Origin: Ectobius pallidus
Lineage: Eukaryota; Arthropoda; Insecta; Blattodea; Ectobiidae
Length of the DNA: 64,000 bases
Direction: 5' to 3'
Assembly: GCA_964059195.1 (NCBI GenBank)
Contig: CAXKWD010000002.1
Span: 153,839,042-153,903,041, forward strand
A model generated the notes under the pieces. That model saw nothing but the letters and a program-made list of their open reading frames with translations, had not been told where the DNA came from and searched no databases. Every line of letters starts with the position of its first letter. Within the stretch, counting starts at the first letter, position 1. Below are positions 54,600 to 63,766 of this stretch, piece by piece. The position numbers and the translations under genes were made by a program.

Positions 54600-54690
54600 A
54601 ACCATGATGAGATTTTTTATGGCCTTCCTAATATTGATGTACACCATTTTATCCGAAATTCTAGAGTAGGGGGTGTTTCAATACGTTAAG
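54600..54690 (+). pseudogene. LINE ORF2 endonuclease scrap beyond the foldback
   Basis: The plus strand encodes NHDEIFYGLPNIDVHHFIRN and SRVGGVSI, the 'DE...YGLP.Y.VHHVTR....GGVSI' block of Jockey-type endonucleases. The bases CCATGATGAGATTTTTTATGG at 54613 resemble CCATGATGAAACAATTTTATGG just left of the foldback at 49950, so either a long imperfect duplication or two LINE copies frame the foldback. Confidence 0.65.
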
Positions 54691-54740
54691 TCTTATGATA
54701 CCTACTTGCTTATAATACTGTCTTATGATACCTATTTGCT
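54690..54740. repeat. Short tandem repeat, two ~33-bp units
   Basis: GTCTTATGATACCTACTTGC and GTCTTATGATACCTATTTGC start consecutive units (54690, 54720). Confidence 0.75.
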
Positions 54741-55800
54741 TATAAAACTATGTTATAAATTATTTTCAATGAATCTAGCTTATAGGCGGATTTGTTTTAA
54801 TTTCATTTGTTATTCCTAAAACTTCATAGTTTCATTAATGCACTGTGTGTCTTGACAATTGTCATTTAATCTCAAACTCCAAATGCCTTCATTAATTTCA
54901 CCAAATATATTTTATTTGAACATTTCTTTATTTATTTCTTATTTCATCTTGAGATTATTTACTTTAGAATAGCGTTTCATCATGAATTGATCAAAATTAA
55001 TTTAATATTTTGATCCAGCTATTTTGGGGTGGCGGATAATCTGATTTTTTCAACCTTATGTTGTTTTTAAAACAAGATTCAAAATGTAACAACTTCTCCA
55101 CACATTCCATTCATTCTATTCAAGAACTAAGGGTTCTTTATCCAACTCATTAAGAGTTTCCAGCAATTCAGATTATTGTTATTTCGGGCGAAAAGCCTTT
55201 CTTTCATCGAAATCACGTTCTTTAGTGATTCAGCAAGTATGAAGACTAAATACAATTCATATTAAGGACCAGAAAGAGTCTTTTTTCTGAAGATAATAAT
55301 TCTTCATCTTTCACTTCAAGACATTCATGCCATTCAAAGCGAAGGTCATTTCTTTTCGTGGGTAACTATTAGTGAACCACATCTTAAAGGTATGTTTTCA
55401 ACATATTTCGTATGGACCGAGGGTTAGTCGGTTTTATTGAGATCTTCAATCCCAGTCTCATAGAAGCATCAACGTTATTTGTGATTGATAAATACATTGA
55501 ACATTAATCAATCATCAAGATTTGTAAATGTGTAAACCATTTGAATCAATTTAAATGCTCATTTCAATTGTGATTTGAGCTTCATATCGACATTCAAATT
55601 TCTCTATCTGCACAAACAATTAATGTACAATCTATCTAGTTAGAGTCAATAATTCCACTAATTTTCATTTATTTTGCTGTAATTTAAATATAGGTGGTCC
55701 TCTGCTTAATGTGCTATTTAATACTTTTATATGTATTTAATATTAATTCATAAACTTCAAGATTTGTGACGAACATTCAATATGTATTTTTAAAATAGAG
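54741..55800 (+). repeat. Repeat family R1, copy 2 (most complete)
   Basis: About 1.06 kb. The first 300 bp recur at 60842-61130, the middle and end at 7390-7786 and 19217-19690. AT-rich; no ORF, no clear terminal inverted repeats. A non-coding dispersed repeat of unknown class. Confidence 0.75.
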
Positions 55801-55956
55801 AGATTGTCCACCTTAGAACCCTTGTCGTTGCACTTATCTGGGGCCTTTTATAAAATATAAAACAACATAGAAGGCACAAGCACACGTTAAAAACACTGTT
55901 GTCATATTATTAAAACTTCTTCTTGGTCCCAGATGCGTCTATTACTTGAAAATGCA

Positions 55957-55983
55957 TTTCGATGCAAGTTGCATCATCTTCAG
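55957..55983 (-). ncRNA. Hammerhead-ribozyme-like core, copy A
   Basis: Minus strand CTGAAGA - T - GATGC/GCATC stem with loop AACTT - GAAA, 24 bases 3' of the ORF's stop codon. Matches the hammerhead catalytic core; stem II is five perfect pairs. The flanking bases for stems I and III pair poorly by eye, as in the minimal forms reported from Penelope-like elements. Confidence 0.52.
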
Positions 55984-56006
55984 TTCAGAATTTTGAGATA
56001 CAACAG

Positions 56007-57455
56007 TCACAATGTCTGATGATGTACTGATGTATGAGCCGGTTGTTTATTTGTCACAGTTGTTGCGAGTTCAAACAGGTGATTATGGTCAACTGTGGTT
56101 TCGTTGAGAATATTATTTTTATTTTTGTAGATTTGAAGATTTTCTAATATATTAAGCCTATTACCTTTTTTATAATTATGGAGGATTTCTAATGTATTGT
56201 CTATGTTATCTAATCTATGTCTAGTATTAAGGAGATGTTTAGCGTATGATGAGCGATTACTATTATATCTGAAGTCATTAACATGTTCCTTGAATCTTTG
56301 TTTGAACTTCCTACCTGTTTGGCCTATGTACACTTTTTTACAGTCATTGCATGTTAGTTTATATATTCCGCTGCCTTCCATTTTGTCTATATTGTTATTG
56401 TTGTTGTTATGTAGTTTTCTTTTTAGGTTGTGGTTTGTTCTATATGCAATTTTGAAATTTTCTTTACGTAGTATTTTTGTAATTGCATGTATTTTATTAT
56501 CTACGTAATTAAATGTAGCAAATTTTATGTTATTATTTTTCTCTTTAACCGGTGTGAGTTTGCTTATTGGGTTCTGTTTACTGTGTAGTTTCGTTTTATG
56601 TTTAGTAACCATATTTCTAACCACCCATTTACTATATCCGTTATTTTCAGCTATTTTCATTATTGTACTGTATTCTTTATTATAGTTGGTTTTATTCATG
56701 GGAATATTAACCAGTCTATGAATCATACTGTTTAGAGCAGACATTTTATGACTATTAGGGTGATTAGAGGATTTGTTGATAATGTTGTCGGAATATGCAC
56801 TCTTCCTAAATATCCCGAATTCCAGTTTCTTGTTGTTTTTTGTTATGCTTAGGTCCAAGTAATTTAAAGTATTATTCTCTTCTTTCTCGATTGTAAATTT
56901 TAAGCAATTACTAATATTATTGAATTCTTGGAAGATATTCTCTATTTGAGTCTTATTACATATTAAAAGTATATCATCCACGTACCTTTGATATGTAGTG
57001 ATGTTATATTTGGTTATAATATTCTGTACATATTCTTTCTCAATGTATTGTAGATAGGCTTCTGTTATGATACCCGATAAAGGCGATCCCATCGCCACAC
57101 CTTCTTTCTGTATGTAGATTTTGTTGTCGAATCTAAAGTAATTTTGATGTAGTATAGTGTTGAGTAGCGATGTTATCTGTTTGGATATATTGATGTTTTC
57201 TCCATTTTCAGTCAGTTTTTCTTCTATTATTTTAATTGAGTCATCTATTGGTATATTTGTATATAAATTAGCAATGTCTAGGGATATTATAGCATCTTCT
57301 TTGTTGACGTGGATGTCTTTGATCTTGTTAACTAATTCAATTGAGTTTTTTACATTATACTTGTTAGGAAGATCTAGTTTTTGTTTTAGTATTCCACCCA
57401 CTATTTTCGAGATCTTATAACTAGGTGCACTTATAAAGTTTACCACCGGTCTCAT
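56007..57455 (-). CDS. Penelope-like reverse transcriptase with GIY-YIG endonuclease
   Basis: 482 codons without a stop. RT: RPVVNFISAPSYKISKIVGG, EDAIISLDIANLYTNIPIDD (motif A), EGVAMGSPLSGIITEAYLQY (motif B), YQRYVDDILLICN (motif C, YVDD), LNYLDLSITKNNKKLEFGIF (D/E region), then FRKSAYSDNIINKSSNHP and a connection. Endonuclease: SGIYKLTCNDCKKVYIGQTG (GIY...YIG, with the CxxC found in Penelope proteins), FKQRFKEHVNDFRYN and AKHLLNTRH. All expected catalytic residues are present. The N-terminus seems truncated: a TAA lies just upstream of the first ATG, in the palindromic 5' junction, and full proteins are ~800 residues. Possibly still encodes active domains. Confidence 0.93.
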   Translation of the reverse strand: MRPVVNFISAPSYKISKIVGGILKQKLDLPNKYNVKNSIELVNKIKDIHVNKEDAIISLDIANLYTNIPIDDSIKIIEEKLTENGENINISKQITSLLNTILHQNYFRFDNKIYIQKEGVAMGSPLSGIITEAYLQYIEKEYVQNIITKYNITTYQRYVDDILLICNKTQIENIFQEFNNISNCLKFTIEKEENNTLNYLDLSITKNNKKLEFGIFRKSAYSDNIINKSSNHPNSHKMSALNSMIHRLVNIPMNKTNYNKEYSTIMKIAENNGYSKWVVRNMVTKHKTKLHSKQNPISKLTPVKEKNNNIKFATFNYVDNKIHAITKILRKENFKIAYRTNHNLKRKLHNNNNNNIDKMEGSGIYKLTCNDCKKVYIGQTGRKFKQRFKEHVNDFRYNSNRSSYAKHLLNTRHRLDNIDNTLEILHNYKKGNRLNILENLQIYKNKNNILNETTVDHNHLFELATTVTNKQPAHTSVHHQTL

Positions 57456-57589
57456 CGGGTATTTTCTTTATGTGTTTTTATTTATAAAAACACATAAAGA
57501 AAATAAAGTTTACCACCGGTCTTATCGGGTTATTTTTTTATGTGTTTTTATTTATCGGGATATTTAGGAAGTCAGCATAATACCTTAAA

Positions 57590-59460
57590 ATTACAGTTCA
57601 TTCCAGAGGCTTTATTCGGGTACCCTGACAATACATATTTTCTGGTCCTCCGGGCTGGATATAATCAAAGCATTTTACTTTACTTGACATAAACAATTTT
57701 CACAATATAACATATATTAATATCTCTCCAGGTATTTGCTAGCCTGTTTGAGTACATGCAAAGTTCTGGAGCAGTATTATATTTTTATGGCAACAATTAA
57801 AACATTGCCATCTTAAAGGTAAATATTAGCATCACTATTATTAGCAAGTTAATTAACTATCAATCATATCTCCGTGTCCTCAACACGTTTGAGATCAAGG
57901 TAGGCAGCTACCTAAGTATATTATCCATTGTAAATACGTGTTAACACTTTAAAACTTCACAGACAAATAACACAAACACCTGATACAGGTTTTGCACAAT
58001 TTCAAGTGTATAATCATCATATGTTAAGTCTGTATACCTCGATTAGGACTAATTGCAATTGTATTTGTAATTCTGAAAACGTGGGCAATTAATTTAACAC
58101 TAAACAATTATATGTTGTAAAGACTTCTGTAAATCTCATAAAAAATGGCTAATCCGGGTTCTGAAATCACGACCCTTACGGCTAAACGCACTCCTATTAA
58201 GAGTCGGATTACCTGCCAAGCCAATATAATATCTGATCTCACTAGCTCTAATGAAGCGTTTATTAAAGACCTGCTTAGACACAAAGATACTATGACAAGA
58301 CTTGGCAATGGGTTTGAAGACATACAATCTCAATTCAAGCAAATAGAATTTTCAGATGCCAAAATGGCTTATAGGGAGGAAGTCAAAGAAACTGTTTTCC
58401 AAGCTTTCTTTCACTTAGACTAATTTCCCAAGAGGAGGCTTGAGAAGAAGCTCAGGCTAGGTTAGCCGCAGCTGAGGCCGAAACAACGGCTAAGCTAGCC
58501 AGTGTCGACTTTATAAAGACATGATTTTTAACTATGTTCAGGCGATCAAGACACTTGTTGTAGAGGACAGAGAATCTTATTGTAAGGCTTTGAGTCTGCG
58601 TACATCATTCAAGAAAATATTTAGCGAGTACGTGACTGAATATTTACATATTAACGTACAAGAACTCAGTCAACCTGTTAAACTTCAAAGGCTTGAATTT
58701 GAGTCTGCCTTTCATGAGGCAATTGCTATTCTTCAAAGTTCAAATTGATGAAAATATGCATCATTATGAGCCCAACCAAGCTCCTCCTGCTAATCAATCA
58801 TCACCACCTCAATATGTCCCATCTCTCCCTAAACTCCCAGAGATAATACTGAGCGGGACTCAGAAGGTAGATATGTGGTAAAGCTTCCTTTCTAATCTGA
58901 TCCTCAGACCCTGGGTAGCATAAAACTTCAGGCTTATAAAAGATTCTCCTCATTGGAGAAACACTTGAGTTCTAACCCCACTCTCATTCATAGATGAATA
59001 TATCGCTCTAGGCCATATGAAGCCTTCAGATCAATCTTCAAATGATAAATTCGACAATATCATTCCTCACCATCCAGTATTAAAACCGTCGAGCACCACT
59101 ACAAAACATTCCTTACCAAGCCCTGACTTGTCTGATGGTTACACCTCTCGTTCTTGTTGGAATATTTTCCAACAACCTACCAATAATATATGGAGGAAAT
59201 GATCAACTGACTATCTCCACACCTTGCAAAGACGCTCTAAGTGGACCAAGGTCCATTCAGACATCCCTTTGGGTACACAAGTCCTAATCATTGAGGACAA
59301 TCTCCCTCCTCGAAGGTGGTCCCTAGGGATTGTTCAGCAAATTCATCCTGGCCCTGACGGCCTTATTCGTGTTGTCACTGTGCATACTGCCATAGGCTTA
59401 TTCAAGAGGCCAATTGTTAAATTGGCTCCTCTTCCTATTTCTGAGGCTAATGTGTAGCCC
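57590..59460 (+). mobile_element. BEL/Pao LTR retrotransposon, deletion copy
   Basis: Contains scraps of gag, RT and integrase in the right order, in under 1.9 kb. The leader includes TGGTCCTCCGGGCTGGATA at about 57640, a phrase common at the start of BEL internal regions. I could not define LTRs: 57590-57640 and 59460-59620 show no clear mutual match by eye. Confidence 0.7.
58145..59457 (+). pseudogene. BEL/Pao gag and pol remnants
   Basis: 58145-58423 encodes MANPGSEITTLTAKRTPIKS and a gag N-terminal helix (DUF1759-type). 58521-58748 continues it (YLHINVQELSQPVKLQRLEF, ESAFHEAIAIL), and 58742-58881 has the proline-rich gag joint LPKLPEIILSGTQ. At 58990-59110, FIDEYIALGHMKPSDQSSND and IIPHHPVLKPSSTTTK are the RT start (family: 'Y...GH......YY.PHH.V.'). 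59224-59457 is the integrase C-terminus: LQRRSKWTKVHSDIPLGTQV, IIEDNLPPRRWSLGIVQQIH, VVTVHTAIGLFKRPIVKLAP. Protease, RT palm and the integrase core are deleted. Confidence 0.85.
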
Positions 59461-59624
59461 AATTATTTCATTGGTGTTGTTGCCTTTGGGTTAGTAACCC
59501 ACCACTCCTTTCCTAATTACAAATTTATTTTTTCCTTATATTAGCTTGTTTTTATTATTCTCTCATATCACACTCTCTCTAGGTATCACATGACTCCACA
59601 TCACTTTCAATTATTTCACAAGTA
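59461..59624. other. Possible BEL 3' UTR/LTR remnant
   Basis: Pyrimidine-rich stretch (CCCACCACTCCTTTCC, TCTCTCATATCACACTCTCT) after the integrase stop. No LTR boundary seen. Confidence 0.4.
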
Positions 59625-60810
59625 TAATAAAATCAGGTAAACTGATGTAACAAAGTGCCAATATGTTTTTGTTTAATCAGTTATGACTGCAATTATGATA
59701 TGCAGAATATGTTTTTTTTTTTTAAATTGATTTCCAAGTTAAGCTCCAGATTTATTCATTAAGCAGGGCTTACGGAAGAAGAAAGGTCTACCATCTCGGC
59801 CACCTGGGTCATTTTAACGGTCTAGTTGGATAAGCGCATGTCAATTAATATGTTTTTTGTCATAGCTACCTGTATTTTAATTTCCAAGGTCTTATAAGAT
59901 CACAATAAAACAATAGGCTATGTTGTCAAGATAACTGATTTTCATTTTTTTTATAAATTCTTTCGAATACGTATATTACCATAAAATAGGCACTAAATTG
60001 AGCATTACTCCGAAACAGGTCAACCGATTTTATCCATTATGAATAGACGTCTTCCCATGGACATTATAAATGTGTATACCAAGTTTCATAAAAATCCGGT
60101 AAAGCGTATTTGAGTTACCGCGTCTTTAAAATATTCACTAAATTGGGTTTTACTCCGGTACCGGTCTACCGATTTGGTCCAATATCAGTAGACGTCTTTC
60201 CACGTACATTATAAATGGGTATACAAAATTTCAGGAAAATCCAATAAAGCATATTTGAGTTATCGCGACTTCTTATATATTAACATAAAAACACTAAATT
60301 GGGCATTATTCCGGTACTGGCCAACCGACTTGGTCCAATATCAATAAACGTCTTCCCATGGACATTATAAATGCGTATACGAAGTTTCATAAATATCCGA
60401 TAAAGCGTATTTGAGTTATTGCGCCTTTAAAGTAGACACTAAATTAGGTTTTACTCCGGTACCGGTCAACAGATTAGGTTCAAATTCAATAGGGCACTTC
60501 TCATGGACGTCATAAATGGGTATACCAAGTTTCATGGAAATCCGATACAGCGTATTTGAGTGATGGCGCCTTTCTATTAGAAAGGCGCCATAATCTATTA
60601 AAATAGGCACTAAATTGGGCATTACTCCGGTACCGGTGAACCGATTTGGTTCAATATCAATAGGGTTCTTCCCATGGACATTATAAATGTGTTTTCCAAG
60701 TTTCATTAAAATCCGAAAAAGCGTATTTGAGTTATGGTGCGTACAGACACACGGACAGACGGACAGACAGACATTTTTTTGTCCACCACACAATCTCATA
60801 AAGTACCATA
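59625..60810 (-). mobile_element. tRNA-headed tandem-repeat element, copy 2
   Basis: The same family as 36930-37765 but with five internal units of 143-170 bp where copy 1 has three (anchor phrases near 60017, 60160, 60317, 60462 and 60631). The tRNA-like segment is degraded (GGCCACCTGGGTCATTTTAA remains). Near the right end are ACAGACACACGGACAGAC-type runs. A perfect 25-bp palindrome (GGCGCCTTTC...GAAAGGCGCC) is at 60564-60588. Confidence 0.7.
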
Positions 60811-60817
60811 CTGGCAC
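60416..60817 (-). other. 133-codon frame across the tandem units
   Basis: Reads VHGKNPIDIEPNRFTGTGVM and VHEKCPIEFEPNLLTGTGVK from successive units, so the units keep one frame open in this stretch. It reaches into the microsatellite-like end (LCGGQKNVCLSVCPCVCTHH). No known domain. Probably non-coding, but unit length and frame agree over two units. Confidence 0.3.
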
Positions 60818-60841
60818 TTAATAATTGGGGGAATATACTTG

Positions 60842-61130
60842 CTTATAATATGATGTTATAAATTATTTTCTATGCTTATAGGTGGATTTGTTTTAATTTC
60901 ATTTGTTATTCCTAAAACTTCATAGTTTCATTAATGCACTGTATGTCTTGACAATTATTGTCATTTAATCTCAAACTCAAAATGCCTTCATTAATTTTTC
61001 TAAATATATTTTATTTGAACATTTCTTTATTTATTTCTTATTTTGTCTTGAGATTATTTACTTTAGAATAGCGTTTCATCATGAATTGATCATAATTAAT
61101 TTAATATTTTGATCAAGCTATTTTGGGTTG
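60842..61130 (+). repeat. Repeat family R1, copy 3 (partial)
   Basis: Matches 54745-55035 closely (TTTTAATTTCATTTGTTATT, CCTAAAACTTCATAGTTTCA). Confidence 0.85.
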
Positions 61131-61395
61131 AATCCACTATGTACGGCCTAAAAGGAATATTATTTCATGCTATAAAATTGTGCAACATGTTACCTAAAGT
61201 GTGTCCGGTTCTTTTAGAAATTTTAAACCAAAAGCATTACCATATTGTTTAGACGTTTACTTTATGTTTGCTACTGTTCCTATTTCCTGTGAATGTTCAA
61301 ATGGTGTTACTTAACCCTCGGCCAAAAAAGCATGGTGAAACATGTGAGTCACAAGCATGAGTTAAAATTTTAGCATGAAGTTAACAAACCCGGGG
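61131..61395. other. Unassigned spacer
   Basis: No motif recognised. Confidence 0.4.
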
Positions 61396-61755
61396 TTAGT
61401 GCATATTTAATCCCTGTTGATGAGACCAGGCATTAGTGTTCCTATGTACTAACTTGATTAAATAGCGCTTGAACTGTGATATTGTTTGGCAGCTCTTGAG
61501 ATAGCTGGGCAATGAGTTCCAGAAGCAAATAACTACTGCCGTAAAGGAATAGGAATAGTGTGAAGTGCTGTACAGAGGCATGGATGGTAAGGGATTAAGC
61601 TGAGAGCTTGTGCCCAAATTATGGTAAGATCAGAGGTAACGAAAATGACTGAAAAGGTAGCTAGGTGTCGAGGCATGCAGGATTCTATACAGCAGAATGA
61701 GACAGTGGAAATATCTTCATTTGCGCAGGTGTACTCGTGTGTCACAACAATTCAA
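61396..61755 (-). pseudogene. CR1/Jockey-like LINE ORF2 C-terminus
   Basis: Minus-strand frames give LLYRILHASTPSYLFSHFRY-like sequence (one codon shift near 61640), then ALSLIPYHPCLCTALHT, and HYSYSFTAVVICFWNSLPSY followed by CQTISQFKRYLIKLV. The 'R...Y..SF......WN.LP......S...FK..L...L' ending is the usual last segment of CR1- and Jockey-type proteins. The RT domain is absent. Confidence 0.75.
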
Positions 61756-61848
61756 TGACAGTTCAGAACATAGCAACATGAGATCCGCTCAATGTTTGTG
61801 CCATCACATCAGCTATGATAGAACTGTAGACTTAGATCATGAATGCTA

Positions 61849-62214
61849 CAGCAGCGTCGCCAGGAATTTTACTAAGGGGGGGGGGCAAAATCAATTTCGG
61901 ACCTCAATTTCAAATGATTAGGCTAAACACATTAATATTCACTTAGTTAACCGGATCTTTATTTTGAACCCAAGCTGAAAGTTTTTTAAGTTAACAGAAT
62001 ACGCTCTTTTGAGCAATGGCCTTGGTGAGATATTATTATAAATACATATTATAGTTATAATTAGTTAATACTTGCTAAACTCATTATAAAGTAATTCAAT
62101 TTTTTTTTATTCTCCATGCTACAACTGTAGGTTGACAAAGAGTACCACAAATAAATGAATCCATAAGGCAATCCAGAGGGGGCATTTGCCCCCCCCCCCT
62201 TGCCGACGCCCATG
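61849..62214. mobile_element. hAT-type MITE, 366 bp
   Basis: Exact 8-bp duplication GAATGCTA (61841-61848 and 62215-62222). Left end CAGCAGCGTCGCCAGGAATT, right end reversed CATGGGCGTCGGCAAGGGG: imperfect TIRs sharing GCGTCG.C.AGG. Long G/C runs sit just inside both ends (61877-61886 and 62188-62199). Confidence 0.83.
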
Positions 62215-62598
62215 GAATGCTATTGCTCAAATTGTAGAAACATACTTGATCAAGTAAGGAATGACTTTATTGCATTCTAATTTCTGTAGAGTTATTGGAG
62301 GGGCATATATCTTAAATCTTTAATCATGTCGAACAAAACTTACTGAGTCGTTCTATGTAACTGCAAAGTTTTGTAACAATAAGTTAATTAGTTTATGTAC
62401 AGTAAAAACACAAAACCACTACAATAATTTACATTCACCTTGTATGTTTTCAACTCTTTTGGACTTGGCTGTTACATTTTATTTATTTTTATCAGAGTTT
62501 AAATACCATTCATTTTTATTCTCAAATCCAAGCATTCACTTTCCAGATTGGGAAAATCCACCCAGATTGGTTGACTATCAAACAAAATCATAGTAAGT
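62215..62598. other. Unassigned spacer
   Basis: AT-rich, no coding motif or element end recognised. Confidence 0.4.
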
Positions 62599-62798
62599 AA
62601 AACTAGGAGTCTGGCGCGAGCAGCGATAGAGAGCAGTTGTGTTTACGCGGAGCTCCGTGAGGCGGAAAGGACTGGTGAAGATGGGTGGACTTAGAAACGT
62701 ACAGGGCGAGAATAGGAAGCTACACGGGCTGGAACAAAAAAAGTATAAAGGGAGGAAAAGGAGATATCTCAAAAGAACAGCTGTAAACAGCGGTAATA

Positions 62799-63766
62799 TT
62801 GGCCGTGCTGTTAATTATCGGAGGCATCGAGCTGAACTCAGGAAAGTCCATGCTAAATAACATCGCAGCGGACATCGCAGAATTAAAGAACATGGAAAAG
62901 AATGTGGAGTTGAAAATCGACAGTAAATTCGAGGAGGTAGGGACTATACTACGAAACTGGAAGAAAGAAATAAAGGACGAAATAGCTGAATGTAAGAAGA
63001 GGTTCGAGACGACAGAAATAAGAGCAGAAGCAGAAAGAAGAAAAACGAACTTAATTTTGTTCAGAGTAAAAGAGATCAAAGAAATGCGGCTAACAGAGAT
63101 AGTAGAGAAGTTATTTGAAGACGACCTAGGGTTGAAACTAGACGGCTGGGAGATAATAGACTGTTACAGATTGGGAAGGCAAGGCAATAAAACGAGGCCG
63201 ATACTGATCAAAGTAGCCACGATGAAGTTCAAATGGCAGTAATGCGAAAAAATTTAAAAGGGACACAGATCTTTGTAGAACAGGACTATGGACCAGAGGA
63301 GAGACAATTTAGAAAATTATTGTTCACAGAAATGAAATTAGCACGAGAGGAAGGCAGGAAAGCATTCGTAAAAGGACTCGAATTATGGGTTGATGGAAGA
63401 AAGGAAATCTGGAGTCATCAAAATCGCAAAGCAATCAATGACTGGAGTGGAAAAGAAGAGAAAATTACGGCGCGTGTAGAAAAGGTGCAACGTACCGACA
63501 AAGCCTTAACAACAACGAGCGGAGGGGAATTGGAAGGAGGAGAGGTACAACCTAGGAGCGGCACTACGTCACGGATGACGACACAATATGACAGACAGGA
63601 CAATAAACGCGCAACTGAGTCACCAGGAAAAACAGCTGAGCAAAATATGCATGAGGTCGATGAGATGCAAGCGAGTGGGGATGATGCAGCGGGGGCAGGA
63701 GAAAGAATTACCAGATATCGCGCGAAATTAGAAAAGTTCAAAGACGCAAATTATAGTTCACAATAG
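62799..63766 (+). pseudogene. LINE ORF1: coiled-coil RNA-binding protein, one frameshift
   Basis: The first frame 62799-63242 (begins at TTG; no ATG upstream before a stop): AVLLIIGGIELNSGKSM, a coiled coil (ADIAELKNMEKNVELKIDSK, RNWKKEIKDEIAECKKR), then RRKTNLILFRVKEI and WEIIDCYRLGRQGNKTRPIL, the RNA-binding fold of LINE ORF1 proteins. Near 63235 the frame shifts by one base and continues in 63233-63766: NLKGTQIFVEQDYGPEERQF, RKAFVKGLELWVDGRK, ending in a charged low-complexity tail. GGIELNSGK is placed where related LINEs have a 2A-like GDVE.NPGP. The stop TAG at 63764-63766 is in frame with ORF2. Confidence 0.78.

Larger units (their letters stand above)
55840..57560 (-). mobile_element. 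Penelope-like element, 5' truncated
   Basis: RT plus GIY-YIG ORF (56007-57455), 3' hammerhead-like motif (55957-55983). At its 5' side is a rearranged end: a perfect palindrome TATTTTCTTTATGTGTTTTT...AAAAACACATAAAGAAAATA (57462-57508), after which 57509-57556 repeats the first coding bases (AAAGTTTACCACCGGTCT) directly. Partial tandem and inverted ends are known for Penelope-type insertions. Confidence 0.88.

Noticed and set aside
57590..59620. LTR pair for the BEL/Pao remnant
   Set aside because: I could not find a convincing repeat between the two flanks by eye, so LTRs are not annotated.
63418..63741. 107-codon minus ORF
   Set aside because: Antisense shadow of LINE ORF1's low-complexity tail.
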